Of a DNA stretch of 64,000 nt, positions 27,035 to 36,229 are shown one piece after another. A model generated the notes under the pieces. The model saw only the letters and a list, made by a program, of their open reading frames with translations. It was not told the origin of the DNA and searched no databases. The position numbers and the translations under genes are program-made. How positions within the stretch are numbered: position 1 is the stretch's first letter; the number at the start of each line of letters is the position of its first letter. The stretch covers positions 2,542,001 through 2,606,000 of the forward strand of contig OY969782.1 in the NCBI GenBank assembly GCA_963703045.1. The letters run 5' to 3'. Origin of the DNA: Miltoncostaea sp963703045 (GTDB taxonomy: Bacteria; Actinomycetota; Thermoleophilia; Miltoncostaeales; Miltoncostaeaceae).

Positions 27035-28702
27035 CAGCCGAGCTGCACCTGGGCACCGGACACCTTCACGGTGCCGCCGGCCTGGATCGTGATGCTCGCC
27101 CCGGCCTTGATGGTGAGGCTGCCGCTCGCCTCGATCGTCACCGAGCCGCTGCCCTTCACGGTCGACGTCCTTCCCGGTCGCCGAGATGGTGCCGTCGTTC
27201 TGCATCACCGACGACGCCGCGCCGACCTCGACGGTCAGCTCGTCCTGGGCGGTGATGGACATGGCCTTGTCGGCCACGAGGCCGATCTCGTGGCCGCTGC
27301 GCAGACGGAAGGCCCCCTCGGTCCCCGCGAGATCCCCGGGCGTGTCCTCTCCGTTCCAGAGCGCGCCCAGCACGACGGGCCGGCGTACGTCGCCGTGCTC
27401 GAACGCGACCAGCACCTCGTCGCCGACCAGCGGGGTCATCAGCAGGCCGCGGTCGCGTCCGGCGCCCGGGCCGGCCATGCGCGCCCACCACCCCTCGGTC
27501 TCCTCGCCGAGCTCGGGGTACTTCACCCGCACGCGGCCGAGCCGATCGGGGTCGTCGTTCTGGGTGACCACGGCCACCTGGACCCCGCCCGACTCCCAGC
27601 CGGGGCGGGTCGCGGGGGTGAGCAGCTCGACCAGGCTCCGCGACGCGTCGCCCGACACGCGGAACCGGGTCTCGTACCCGGCGGCCCCGCGGAAGTGGTG
27701 GCTGGTCGAGGTGAGGCGGTAGGTGCCGCTGAACCGCGTGCCCACGCCCTCGATCGTCACCGACGATCCGGCGCGCAGCCCGGGCGCCCCGCGGCAGGTG
27801 CCCTCGGCGTCGAGCCAGGCGTTCGCGATGCGCGCCATGACGCTCTTCGCGAGCGCGTCGGCCTCCTCCTGGTCGCCCACCGGGGCGTCCGAGATCGTGA
27901 TCGCCCCGCCGCCGAGCGCCTTGGCGACCGACGCGCGGTCGACGCCGATCGTCGAGTGCGGGGCCTCGGCGCGCGCCGTCGCCTCGATCGCCCGCTTGGC
28001 GGTGTGGTCCCAGCAGCGCACGACGACCTCGTCGACCTGCTGCACGCCGGTCAGGCGGGGCCGGAAGGTGGTCAGCGTCTCGCCCGTAGCGGAGGATGGT
28101 CGGGGGCCCCTCGGGCCGGCCGCCGCCCGCGCGCCGGAACGACAGGCGGTGGCCGAGCACGACCACCTCGCAGCCGACGCGGCCGGCCAGGCGCCAGAGG
28201 AACTCCCAGTCGGTCTCGTTGCTCTGCTGCACGAACGGCTGGATGCCGCCGGCGTCCTCGATCTCGGCCACCTCGAGGCCGGCCCGCTCGGCACACCTTG
28301 CGGACCACGTCGGCGATCGTCACGTCCTGGAAGGTGGCGTTGCGGCGGGTGCGGTTGAGCGCGTGCGAGTGGTCGTAGCCGCGCACCACGATCGAGATGC
28401 CGTCGGCGCGGAACTCGGGCTCGACGGCCGTGATCTGGCCCGTGATCAGCGAGGTCACCCGGTTCGCGTCGGGCGCGCCCAACCGGATCTCGATCTCGCT
28501 GCCGACCTCCATCGGGAGGGTGTCCATGTGCTTCAGGCCCGGGTCGGACATGCGTACGAGGAAGGCGTCGGGCAGCGTGCAGGTTGTCGTCGACGCGGAC
28601 GTCCTGGATGAGCGCGGCGATGCGCGGGTCGAGCGCCGCGCCGGCCACCAGCACCTCGGCGCCCGCGATGCCGGCGGAGCGGCCGTCGGCGGTGGTGCTC
28701 AT
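27034..28702 (-). CDS. eCIS spike protein (VgrG/gp5-like, Afp8-type) with several apparent frameshifts
   Basis: Start ATG 28702 overlaps the LysM gene stop (ATGA). Conserved pieces appear in order in different frames: SGIAGAEVLVAGAALDPRIA; MSDPGLKHMDTLPMEVGSEIEI; ATFQDVTIADVVRKV; QQSNETDWEFLWRLAGRVG; GETLTTFRPRLTGVQQV; VAVVTQNDDPDRLGRVRVKYP and GDEVLVAFEHGDVRRPVVLG (the gp5 OB-fold), ending in a beta-helix needle. Frame breaks lie near 28576, 28293, 28084 and 27163, each removable by deleting one base. The rebuilt protein of about 555 residues would be normal. Either dense sequencing error or real decay. Confidence 0.75.
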
Positions 28703-29360
28703 CCGGGGAGGGTCGGTATCGAGAGGACGCGTGCCGCGCGGCAGACGCAGGGGGTCGTCGATGCCGTTGGCCTCGGCGATGCGCCGCCACAGGGTGGGGT
28801 CGCCGTAGGCCGCGTGGGCGACGCCCTGGATGCTGTCCCCGTCGCGCACGACGTGCGTGCGCAGGCCGGCCACGCCCCGGGTGGTCGGGTTCTGCGGCCC
28901 CTTGCCGACGGTCGGCTCGGCCTGGATGAGCGAGATCGTCGCCTTGGCGCGCACCGGCGTCCCGTTCGGCCGGAAGAGCAGGTACTGCACCGACAGGCTC
29001 TCGCAGACGGCGCGGAAGGTCGTCGTCGCGCCCCAGCCGAACTCGATCATCGGGGGCCGTCCGCTGTTCTTGCCCGAGGCGTAGGCCTTGTCGACCGCCA
29101 TCGGCCCCGAACAACGAGTTGGTGATGGCGCGCACGTCGCCGTCGGTGCGGTCGGCGTCGTCGAAGAGCAGGTCGAGCTTGAGCTTCTGTGCGTCGCCGC
29201 CGCCGAACTGGGCGGTGGGCATGCCCTGGCCGACGACCGGCTTGATCGTCCACTTGTTGCTCTTCGAGATCGTGTACTCGGCCGGGTTGAACCAGCAGTC
29301 GATCTGCTCTCCGCTCTCGAGCTTGAGGTAGGCCTTGGTGAGGTTGTCGGGGATCGCCAT
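28699..29360 (-). CDS. LysM-containing tube-spike adaptor (Afp7-type) with two apparent frameshifts
   Basis: Begins at ATG 29360 (MAIPDNLTKAYLKLESGEQI, FNPAEYTISKSNKW), continues with RPPMIEFGWGATTTFRAVCE, and ends with a LysM motif (THVVRDGDSIQGVAHAAYGDP...WRRIAEANGIDDPLRLPRGT). This is the gp53/Afp7-like protein joining tube and baseplate. Frame breaks lie near 29106 (a run of four G on the minus strand) and 28730; correcting both gives a stop at 28699 that overlaps the spike start (ATGA), matching the operon style and supporting the correction. Confidence 0.8.
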
Positions 29361-29361
29361 G

Positions 29362-29820
29362 TCAGCCCGGGGAGACCGACTTCAGGCCCTGGTGGGCGAT
29401 CTCGATCGTCTCCATCGCCACCTCGCCCGACTGGGCCTTCAGGTCGGGGCCGGTCCACTTGACCGGGAAGGCGCCGGTGAACGACCAGGTGCGGATCGGC
29501 TTCAGGTCGTGCCCGTACATCGTCACCGAGACGTCCCGCCGCACCGTCTTCTCGCGGCAGTCGAGGAACCACTTCACGAAGGTCTCCTCGTGGGTGACGC
29601 CCCGCTTGAGCACGAGGTTGGGGAACTTCATGCGCCCGCGCAGCTTGTGGACGAAGTCGTTGACCCCGCCCTCCTGGTACTCGACGACGTCGTACTCCAT
29701 GGCGAGGCCCGAGCACTCGGTGAAGTAGCCGAGCGGCTCGCCGACGTCCACGCCGAAGAAGCTGCCCGGCGTGGGGTCGGGGGTCGCGCTGCCGGGCGCC
29801 GTCGCGCGGGCCGTCGCCAT
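29362..29820 (-). CDS. Tube protein, second copy (gp19-like, tube initiator candidate)
   Basis: A 152-residue T4 gp19-like tube protein. After an Ala/Thr-rich extension (MATARATAPGSATPDPTPG) comes FFGVDVGEPLGYFTECSGL, VHKLRGRMKFPNLVLKRGVT and WSFTGAFPVKWTGPDLKAQ. Its position next to the LysM and spike genes suggests it is the tube-initiating copy (Afp5-like), while the copy at 32681 is the main tube. Intact. Confidence 0.88.
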   Translation of the reverse strand: MATARATAPGSATPDPTPGSFFGVDVGEPLGYFTECSGLAMEYDVVEYQEGGVNDFVHKLRGRMKFPNLVLKRGVTHEETFVKWFLDCREKTVRRDVSVTMYGHDLKPIRTWSFTGAFPVKWTGPDLKAQSGEVAMETIEIAHQGLKSVSPG

Positions 29821-32139
29821 CAGTGGCCCAGGTTCCCGAGCAGGTCGCCCATGCGCTCGCGCTCGGCCAGCAGGTCGCGCTTGAGCCGGTCGACGATGCC
29901 CTCGTAGAGCTCGTCGAGATCGGGCGGCGCGGCCGGCCCGCCCGCGGCACCCCCGCCGGCCGGGGCGCGGGTCGCCGACGGGGCGGGCGACGGCGCGATG
30001 CCGAGCGCCGAGGCCATCGCCGCAGTCGCGTCGGCCATCGCCGCGGCCGGCCCCCCGGGGGCGGGCACGGCGGACAGGCCCGCGACGCCCGGCAGGTCCG
30101 GCACGGAGGGCAGGTCGGCGAGGTCCGGCACCGCCGGCCCGGGTGGCAGGTCGCCGAGGGACGGCAGCGCCGGCAGGGCCGGCGTCAACGGCAGCCTCGG
30201 CGGCGCCGGCACCGAGGGCGGCGACGGCCGCCGCGGCAGGTCGGGCATCCTCAGTCGGGCGACCTGCCGAGCCGACCCCGCGATGGGCGCGTCCGTGGCG
30301 ACGGGCGCCGCGGAGATCCCGGCGGTGCCGGGCGGGTCGGGCGTCGTGAGCGCGACGGGGGAGGGGGGCGGTGCCGGGGCGCCGGGCGATGCCTGCGGAG
30401 CGCGGTGTGCGGACGGCGCCCCGTCGGATCCGGCCGCCGCGCGCGGGGCCGGCCGCGCCAAGGGCGGTATCGGCTGCGCCGCGGGTGCTGCCGGCTGCGT
30501 CGCGGGCGGGATCTGCTGCGCGGCGGCCGGGGCCGGGGCGGGCGCGGCGGGCCCTCCCGCAGCCGTCCGGAGGATCGCGCGCGGCCCCCCGGCGGGGGGT
30601 GGTCCAATTGGTCGCGGCGCCGAGGTCCAATTGGACCTCGGCGACCGGAGGGCCCCGGAACCCGCATCGCCGGCGGGTTCCGGCGACGCCGACGGCGACG
30701 CTGACGGAGACGGCGACCGGGTGACCGCGGGCGCGGCCGATGCCTCGGGCCGGTCCTCGGGGGACGAGTCGGCGCCGCCGGCCGCGGCGTCCGCGTCCGG
30801 GGGCGCGGACATCGCGCGGTCCGGGGCGGGCGGTGCCGCGGCGCGGCGCCGCAGCACGCGCGCGATGGCGCGCCCGCGACCGCCGCCGGGCGGGCTCGCG
30901 GGGGGCGCCGACGACGCGGCGGGGGGCTGGGGCGGACCCGGGGCGGGCGTCGTCGCGTCCGGCGGGCCGGAGGTCGCCGGGCCCGCCGGGGCCGGCCCGC
31001 CGCGGCGCGCGCCGCGGGTCAGGCGGCCGAGCAGCCCCGGCGCGGGCGGCGGGGCGGGATCGCCATCGTGACCCGCCGACGCCGACGGCGACGAGGGCCC
31101 GATCGCCTGCGTGTCGGCGGCCCGGCCGCGCTCCGGGGTCTCGGACGTCGCCGTGTCGTCGGCGGCGGGCACCTCGACCGCCTGCGGCACGGGCCGGTGG
31201 GCGCGGTGCAGCATCGGCGCGGCGGACGCGGCGCGGGGGGCCGTGGGCGCGTCGACCGGCGAGGGCGGCGGCGCGGACGCCCGCTCCGGCGCCCGGTGCA
31301 GGCGCACCGGGCTCCGCCGCGGAGCCGGGGCGCCGGCCGCCGAGGACCCGGGCGCCGGCGGGGCGGCAGCAGCCGCCCCGGGAGTCCCGGCGCCCGTCCG
31401 GGCCTCGGAGGGACCGGAGGTGCCCGTCGGTGACGACGCCGGCGCCGGCGCCGGGGGTGGCGGCGCGCCCTCCGCGGCCGGCGGCGCGGGGGCCTCCTGC
31501 CCGGGCGCCTCCGACGCCGCGGCCGCGGGCGCCTCCGGTGGCGCGCGCCGTCACGGCGCGTCGTCCCACGCGGCGGGAGGTGACCTCCTCGACGCGACCG
31601 CGCGGCAGCGGCCCGCCGGGGGCGCGCGGTGGGGCGGGCGGGCTCTCCGACCGGGCGAGCCGCCGGGGGGTCGACGGCCCGCCGTCCGCAGGTCCGGGCG
31701 CGGACGGGGGAGTCCGATCCGGCGTCGTGTCGCCCGCCGCCCCGCCGCCCCCCGCCTCCTCGATGCGCCTCCGGACGTCCTCGACCCCGGCGCCGTGGGC
31801 GAAGGGGACGGCCCCCTCGGGCACGCCGCCATCGCCGAACATCCACTCGTAGGCGAAGTCGCTCAGCCCGGCGGGGCGCTCGGGGGCCGCCTGCGGCTCC
31901 CACGCGCCACGCGAGGGGGCGCCGCGCGCGACGGGCGCGCGGGCCGGGGCGCCGCCCCTGCCGGCCGGCGACAGGCGCAGCGCCGTCGGCCGCGCCGACG
32001 GCGTACGGCGCTCCGACACGGTGCGGGCGAGGGATCGCCCGCCGACCCCCTGCAGCGGGTCAACGTGCCGCGCCACGACGCCCGGGCCGAGACGGGTCGC
32101 GGCGGGCCGCCAGCCCCCGCCGGGCCGCTCGCCGGTCAT
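29820..32139 (-). CDS. Pro/Ala-rich eCIS protein (apparent frameshift)
   Basis: A low-complexity protein of about 770 residues if the frame break near 31548 is corrected. It starts MTGERPGGGWRPAATRLG, has a conserved-looking LSDFAYEWMFGDGGVPEGAV near residue 95, a long Pro/Ala/Arg region, and a charged helix at the end (DLDELYEGIVDRLKRDLLAE, then RERMGDLLG). The ends resemble proteins found at this place in actinobacterial eCIS loci. The ATG overlaps the small-protein stop (ATGA) and its stop overlaps the next ATG (TGATG). No recognisable tape-measure protein exists elsewhere in the locus, so this could fill that role, but its composition is unlike known tape measures. Confidence 0.65.
30601..30643. 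repeat. 26-bp perfect palindrome plus direct repeat inside a CDS
   Basis: Positions 30618-30643 form a perfect palindrome with 13-bp arms CGCCGAGGTCCAA and TTGGACCTCGGCG. The core GGTCCAATTGG also occurs 23 bases away at 30601-30611. It lies inside the Pro/Ala-rich gene, where it introduces AAT and ATT codons otherwise nearly absent. It could be a protein-binding site, a hairpin, or the scar of a small mobile repeat. Confidence 0.85.
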
Positions 32140-32291
32140 CGCGCGCCCTCCGCCGCCGCCAGGCCGTCGGCCTCATCCAGGAACCGCCGCCGGTCGCGGT
32201 GCTCCAGGTCGAGGATCGTGTCGAGCGGCCAGTGCAGGTGGTAGGCGAGGCGGGCCGTCTCCCCGAGCAGTCCGTCGGGGGACGGCCTCAT
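32136..32291 (-). CDS. Small eCIS protein (DUF6760-like)
   Basis: A 51-residue protein: LLGETARLAYHLHWPLDTIL, then DLEHRDRRRFLDEAD. It resembles the short conserved protein found between the tube-associated genes and long Pro-rich proteins in many eCIS loci. Start ATG 32291 and its stop both use ATGA overlaps with neighbours, which supports it as a real gene despite its size. Function unknown. Confidence 0.75.
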   Translation of the reverse strand: MRPSPDGLLGETARLAYHLHWPLDTILDLEHRDRRRFLDEADGLAAAEGAR

Positions 32292-32665
32292 GGTTCCCCC
32301 AGGCGGCCGTCCTGGATCTCGGTCAGGTCGACCTCGAAATGGTGGCCGCAGTCGGGGCAGGCGATGGTGCCGACCGCCTCGCCGTCGGTGTTGAGGCGCT
32401 CGTAGAGCTTCTGCAGGTGGTCGAAGTCGGCGGCGAACAGCCCTTCGACCAGCTCGGGCGTGATCTCGGTGACCGATCCGATGCGCGTGATCACGCGCGC
32501 CAGCAGCAGCACGCCGAGGTAGGCCTCGTTGTCGCGCACCGCGGGGTCGCGCAGGGGCTCGATCTCGTCGCGCGCGGTCGCGAGGCGCATGAGCCCCTCG
32601 CGATGGGTCTCCCCCGACGCGTCCTGGAGCCCCCGCGGCAGCGTGAAGGCGATCTCCGTCTTCAT
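32288..32665 (-). CDS. eCIS tail-assembly/chaperone-like protein
   Basis: A 125-residue protein, MKTEIAFTLPRGLQDASGET..., with MRLATARDEIEPLRDPAVRD, YLGVLLLARVITRIGSV and a C-terminal CPDCGHHFEV. This protein follows the main tube gene in many eCIS loci and is usually annotated as a phage tail assembly protein. CPDCGHH could bind a metal. It lies 15 bases after the tube gene. Confidence 0.75.
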   Translation of the reverse strand: MKTEIAFTLPRGLQDASGETHREGLMRLATARDEIEPLRDPAVRDNEAYLGVLLLARVITRIGSVTEITPELVEGLFAADFDHLQKLYERLNTDGEAVGTIACPDCGHHFEVDLTEIQDGRLGEP

Positions 32666-32680
32666 CGGGCGGCCGGCCCG

Positions 32681-33121
32681 CTACTCGCGGTCGAGTCCCT
32701 CGTGGCAGATCTGGATCTCCTCGACCGCCACGTCGGCGCTCTTGGGGTCCAGGCTCGCGCCGGTGTACTTGGTCGGCCACCCCTGCAGGAACTTCCAGCG
32801 GGCGATGGGCGTGCCGTTGTAGTCGAGCAGCTCGATGAAGCCGTTGACGCGGGCCGAGTCGGGACCCTCGTCGAGCACCTGCTTGCGCCAGGTCCAGAGG
32901 TCGGCGCTCTCGTCGACGCCGCGCTTGAGGGTGATGTTCGACCACTTGAGCGGGCCCGGCACCTTGCGGACGATCGGGTTGCCGTTCGTGTCGACCGACG
33001 TGTGCTCGATGACCGTGGTCTCCGAGTCGAGGCCGGTGCACTCGCGGAAGCTGCCGATCCCCTCCTTGCCGCCGATGTCGAGGCGGAATCGGGATGCGGG
33101 GCGTGGTTCCTTGGCGGGCAT
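32681..33121 (-). CDS. Main tube protein (gp19-like, Afp1-type)
   Basis: A 146-residue inner-tube protein: SRFRLDIGGKEGIGSFRECTGLDS at the N-terminus, GPLKWSNITLKRGVDESADLW, and WKFLQGWPTKYTGASLDPK near the C-terminus. These are the usual landmarks of T4 gp19/Afp1 proteins that stack into the inner tube. It directly follows the sheath gene (29 bases), consistent with joint high expression. Confidence 0.92.
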   Translation of the reverse strand: MPAKEPRPASRFRLDIGGKEGIGSFRECTGLDSETTVIEHTSVDTNGNPIVRKVPGPLKWSNITLKRGVDESADLWTWRKQVLDEGPDSARVNGFIELLDYNGTPIARWKFLQGWPTKYTGASLDPKSADVAVEEIQICHEGLDRE

Positions 33122-33150
33122 GCGGTGTCTTCCTCTCTGTCAGGCGGGGG

Positions 33151-34737
33151 TTATGCCGAGACCTCGGCCGCGCCGGCGGTGAACTGGCTGATCCGGAAGA
33201 TCACGAACTCGGCCGGCTTGACCGGCGCGATCCCGATCTCGATGACGACCTGCCCGGCCTCGACGGCCTCGGGCGGGTTGGTCTCGGCGTCGCACTTGAC
33301 GAAGAAGGCCTGCTCCGGGGTCGCGCCGAAGAGCGCGCCGTCACGCCAGACGCGCGTCAGGAAGTTCGCGCTCGAGATGCGCAGCCGTGTCCAGAGCCGG
33401 TGGTCGTTGGGCTCGAAGACGGCCCACTGCGTACCCTCGATGATCGATTCGCTGACGTAGTTGAAGAGCCGCCGCACGTTGATGTAGCGCCACTCGGGGT
33501 CGCTCGAGAGGGTGCGCGCGCCCCAGATGCGGATGCCCCGTCCCGAGAAGGCGCGGATGCAGTTGATCCCGTTGGTGTTGAGCCCGCCCTGCTCCTCGTG
33601 CGTCACCTGGAAGGCCAGGCCGTTGGCGCCGAGCACGACCTCGTTGGCCGGGGCCTTGTGCACCCCGCGGGTGCCGTCGGTGCGCGCCCACACGCCTGCC
33701 ACGTGGCCGCTCGGCGGCACCAGCATCGGCTGGTTGGTCAGCGGGTCCATGACCTCGATCCACGGGTAGTAGAGGGTCGCGAACTTCGAGTCCCACCCCG
33801 CCGTGTCCATGCGCCACTCGAGGATGTCCTGGGGCAGCATGTCGGGCGGCCCGTCGAGGATGGCCATGCGGTCGCCGGCGTTCTCGCAGTGGGCGACCAT
33901 CTTGCCCTGCAGGTCGCGGATCTGGGCGTCCTCGCCGAGCGTCTGCAGGTCGGGCACGACGAGCATCGTCACCTCGTCGATGGCGGCGATGCTGCCGAGG
34001 CCCTGCCGCCGCGCGACGTCGCCCTCGAAGTCGCCGCCCGTCAGGTCGGTCGGTGCGACGGCCGCGGCGACCAGGCTGTACGTGCCGGTCGCGGGGGCCC
34101 GCTGCCCCTCGGGCAGCGAAGCGCCGGTCTCCTCGAGGCGGATCAGCTTCGACGCCGAGTTCACCTTCGTCGCGATGTTGGTGCGGCCGCGCTTGAGCGT
34201 CAGGCCCTCGTGCTCCTCGCGCGCCGAGCCGGCCGTGACGACCAGGCGCCAGCTCGGCTCGGCCTCCTTGCCGCCCCCGCCGTCACCCTCCTCGCCATCG
34301 GGCGGGGGAGGGGGCGGCTCCTCGCTGAGCTCGAGCGACACGTCGCCGTCGGCGGCGGGCAGCGCGACGGCGCGGTAGGCGTCCAGCGAGGGGTTCGCGG
34401 CCGCCGGCAGCGCCGCCTGGGCGATCGGCGGACCGGCCCCGTTCGAGCTGTCGCCGCCGACGCGCACGACCCAGCAGAGGCCCCCGCCGTTCTGGAAGAA
34501 GCCGTAGACCGAGTGCGCCAGGTAGGCGCCGCTCATGAACGGCCCCGCGTCGGGGTTGGACGGATCGCCGAAGGTGCGCGCGAACTGGGTCCAGTTCGAG
34601 ATCCTCATCGGCGTGTTCAGCGGGCCACCGGGCGCCAGGCCCACGAAGGCGGCGACCGAGGTGCCGACCCCCTCGATCGGCTTCGACTGCGCCGGGATCT
34701 CCTCCACGTACACCCCGGGCGTCAGGTAGGTCGGCAT
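33151..34737 (-). CDS. Contractile sheath protein
   Basis: A 528-residue phage-type sheath protein. N-terminal PTYLTPGVYVEEIPAQSKPIEGVGTS is characteristic; a variable middle (acidic PPPPPDGEEGDGGGG insert near 145) follows; and the C-terminal domain has SSDPEWRYINVRRLFNYVSESI and TRLRISSANFLTRVW, ending in the strand that links subunits (PAEFVIFRISQF). A single sheath gene is present, whereas Afp/PVC loci have three. It is the structural hallmark of the locus and is intact. Confidence 0.97.
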   Translation of the reverse strand: MPTYLTPGVYVEEIPAQSKPIEGVGTSVAAFVGLAPGGPLNTPMRISNWTQFARTFGDPSNPDAGPFMSGAYLAHSVYGFFQNGGGLCWVVRVGGDSSNGAGPPIAQAALPAAANPSLDAYRAVALPAADGDVSLELSEEPPPPPPDGEEGDGGGGKEAEPSWRLVVTAGSAREEHEGLTLKRGRTNIATKVNSASKLIRLEETGASLPEGQRAPATGTYSLVAAAVAPTDLTGGDFEGDVARRQGLGSIAAIDEVTMLVVPDLQTLGEDAQIRDLQGKMVAHCENAGDRMAILDGPPDMLPQDILEWRMDTAGWDSKFATLYYPWIEVMDPLTNQPMLVPPSGHVAGVWARTDGTRGVHKAPANEVVLGANGLAFQVTHEEQGGLNTNGINCIRAFSGRGIRIWGARTLSSDPEWRYINVRRLFNYVSESIIEGTQWAVFEPNDHRLWTRLRISSANFLTRVWRDGALFGATPEQAFFVKCDAETNPPEAVEAGQVVIEIGIAPVKPAEFVIFRISQFTAGAAEVSA

Positions 34738-34738
34738 G

Positions 34739-35113
34739 TCACTCTCCCTGTCGGCGTCGTTGGTCGTTCTCGAGCTCGCTCATGAGCGCTCCGGCCGTCC
34801 CCGCGGAGACCCTGCGCGGCACCGTGTGCCCCGCGTCGTAGACGTGCATCTCGGACTCGTCCCGGGCCCAGAGGATCAGCTTCGCGTCGGGCGCGGCCGC
34901 TTGGACCCGCCCCACGTCGTCGAACGCGCGGGCGTCGAGCGGCAGCACGATGGCGTCCGGATCGATCTGGGCCGCGGTCAGCGGGAGCTGCGCGGAGCGG
35001 CTCTCCTCGGTCACCTCGACACCGCGCTCGGCGAGCAGGGAGCTCATCCCGAGGCGGAGCATCGGAGCCAGGTCGCCCAGCAGCACGCGCGGTGGCCGGT
35101 TGGTTGCACACAC
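34739..35113 (-). CDS. Degenerate response-regulator receiver domain
   Basis: A 124-residue stand-alone receiver-like protein (RVLLGDLAPMLRLGMSSLLAE near the N-terminus, then DAIVLPLDARAF, APDAKLILWARDES). The phosphoacceptor position appears shifted or replaced (PLD rather than LLD) and the conserved Lys of strand 5 is missing, so it is probably a pseudo-receiver that does not take phosphate. GTG 35113. It lies immediately upstream of the sheath gene (1-base gap) inside the eCIS operon. A regulatory or assembly role is inferred. Confidence 0.65.
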   Translation of the reverse strand: MCATNRPPRVLLGDLAPMLRLGMSSLLAERGVEVTEESRSAQLPLTAAQIDPDAIVLPLDARAFDDVGRVQAAAPDAKLILWARDESEMHVYDAGHTVPRRVSAGTAGALMSELENDQRRRQGE

Positions 35114-35206
35114 GTCCGATATTGCGCCCGGCCGCCGGTCGGGGGCATGCGCCGCCGGGGCAGCCTTGCGGGCAGCGTGGGCTGCCCGAAGGTTCCGTCC
35201 CCGCCT

Positions 35207-36103
35207 TCAGCCGGCCCTCCGGCGCCCGCGCCGGGGCGCGTCCACGACGACGATGTCGGTCTCGCCGCCCGGCACCCGGACCGACGCCTCCCCCTCGCGC
35301 CCGTCGGGCGCCCGCGCCCTCAGGCCGTGCGTGCCGGTGCGCACCCGGCCGAACACGAACTGCCCGTCGGCGTCGGCCGTGACCCACCCGGGCCCGTCCG
35401 CCATGACCACCCACGCGTCCGGCACCGGGGCGCCGTCGTCGTCGCGCACGGTGCCGCGCAGCCGGTGCAGGTCCTCCACGCTCGCGCGCCCGCCGTCGAG
35501 GTTGCGCATCCGCAGCGTCTGGGTGCGCACCTCCGGCCCGCGCTCGACCGTCGCCCCCGAATCGCACGAGAGCACCACCCCGAAGTCGAGCGACGCCTTG
35601 TACGAGCCGCCCACCGACGACCAGAACTCGGGGCTGCCGGTCTGACGGGGCTCGGCGATCCGCGTGCGCAGGGGGAACGGCTGGGACGCGGGGTCGGTGA
35701 GCCCCCCCGCCAGCAGGTCGTCGGGCAGCGTGTCGTAGGCGTAGAGGATGGCGAGCACCTGGCTCAGCAACCGGTGCTCGTCCTCCACCTCACGCGTCCA
35801 GGCGGTCACGGCGTACGAGGCGGTCAGGCGCAGCGGCGGGCGCGACTCGACGGCGCGGCCGCCCTCGGTGTGCAGCTGCCAGTCGGCCGGCCGGTGGTCC
35901 TCGGCCTGGCGCACGTCGTAGAGGAAGAGGTCGACCGTGGGCGCGGAGAGCTGCGACGACCACTCCTTGCTGGGCGCGTCGAACGCGATGTCGATGCCGT
36001 CGAAGCCGCGCCCGGTGAACTCGCGCCGCAGCAGCCGGCGCACCGTCTCGTCGAGGTCGGCGAGCATCGTGTTGAGGGGGACGCGGATCGATGTCGTGCC
36101 CAC
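35207..36103 (-). CDS. Pvc16-like (DUF4255) terminator protein with carboxypeptidase-regulatory-like domain
   Basis: A 298-residue protein. The N-terminal 190 residues are a DUF4255/Pvc16 domain (VPLNTMLADLDETVRRLLRREF, APTVDLFLYDVRQAEDHRPADW, VTAWTREVEDEHRLLSQVLAIL), the sheath-tube terminator of eCIS. Residues about 225-298 form a CarboxypepD_reg-like fold (RLRGTVRDDDGAPVPDAWV; GQFVFGRVRTGTHGL). I prefer GTG 36103 because GGAAGGA is about 7 bases upstream; a GTG further out (36145) would add an unrelated tail. Confidence 0.85.
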   Translation of the reverse strand: MGTTSIRVPLNTMLADLDETVRRLLRREFTGRGFDGIDIAFDAPSKEWSSQLSAPTVDLFLYDVRQAEDHRPADWQLHTEGGRAVESRPPLRLTASYAVTAWTREVEDEHRLLSQVLAILYAYDTLPDDLLAGGLTDPASQPFPLRTRIAEPRQTGSPEFWSSVGGSYKASLDFGVVLSCDSGATVERGPEVRTQTLRMRNLDGGRASVEDLHRLRGTVRDDDGAPVPDAWVVMADGPGWVTADADGQFVFGRVRTGTHGLRARAPDGREGEASVRVPGGETDIVVVDAPRRGRRRAG

Positions 36104-36229
36104 CGGCGTTCCTTCCGGAGCGGAGCGAGGATCCCATGACACCACCCGGCGCCCGCGGATTGCGCGCGGGCGAGGCTGTCCGAAGGGGCAGACAAACGGG
36201 CACGCCGGCGTGGCGTGCCGGGCGGCGGC

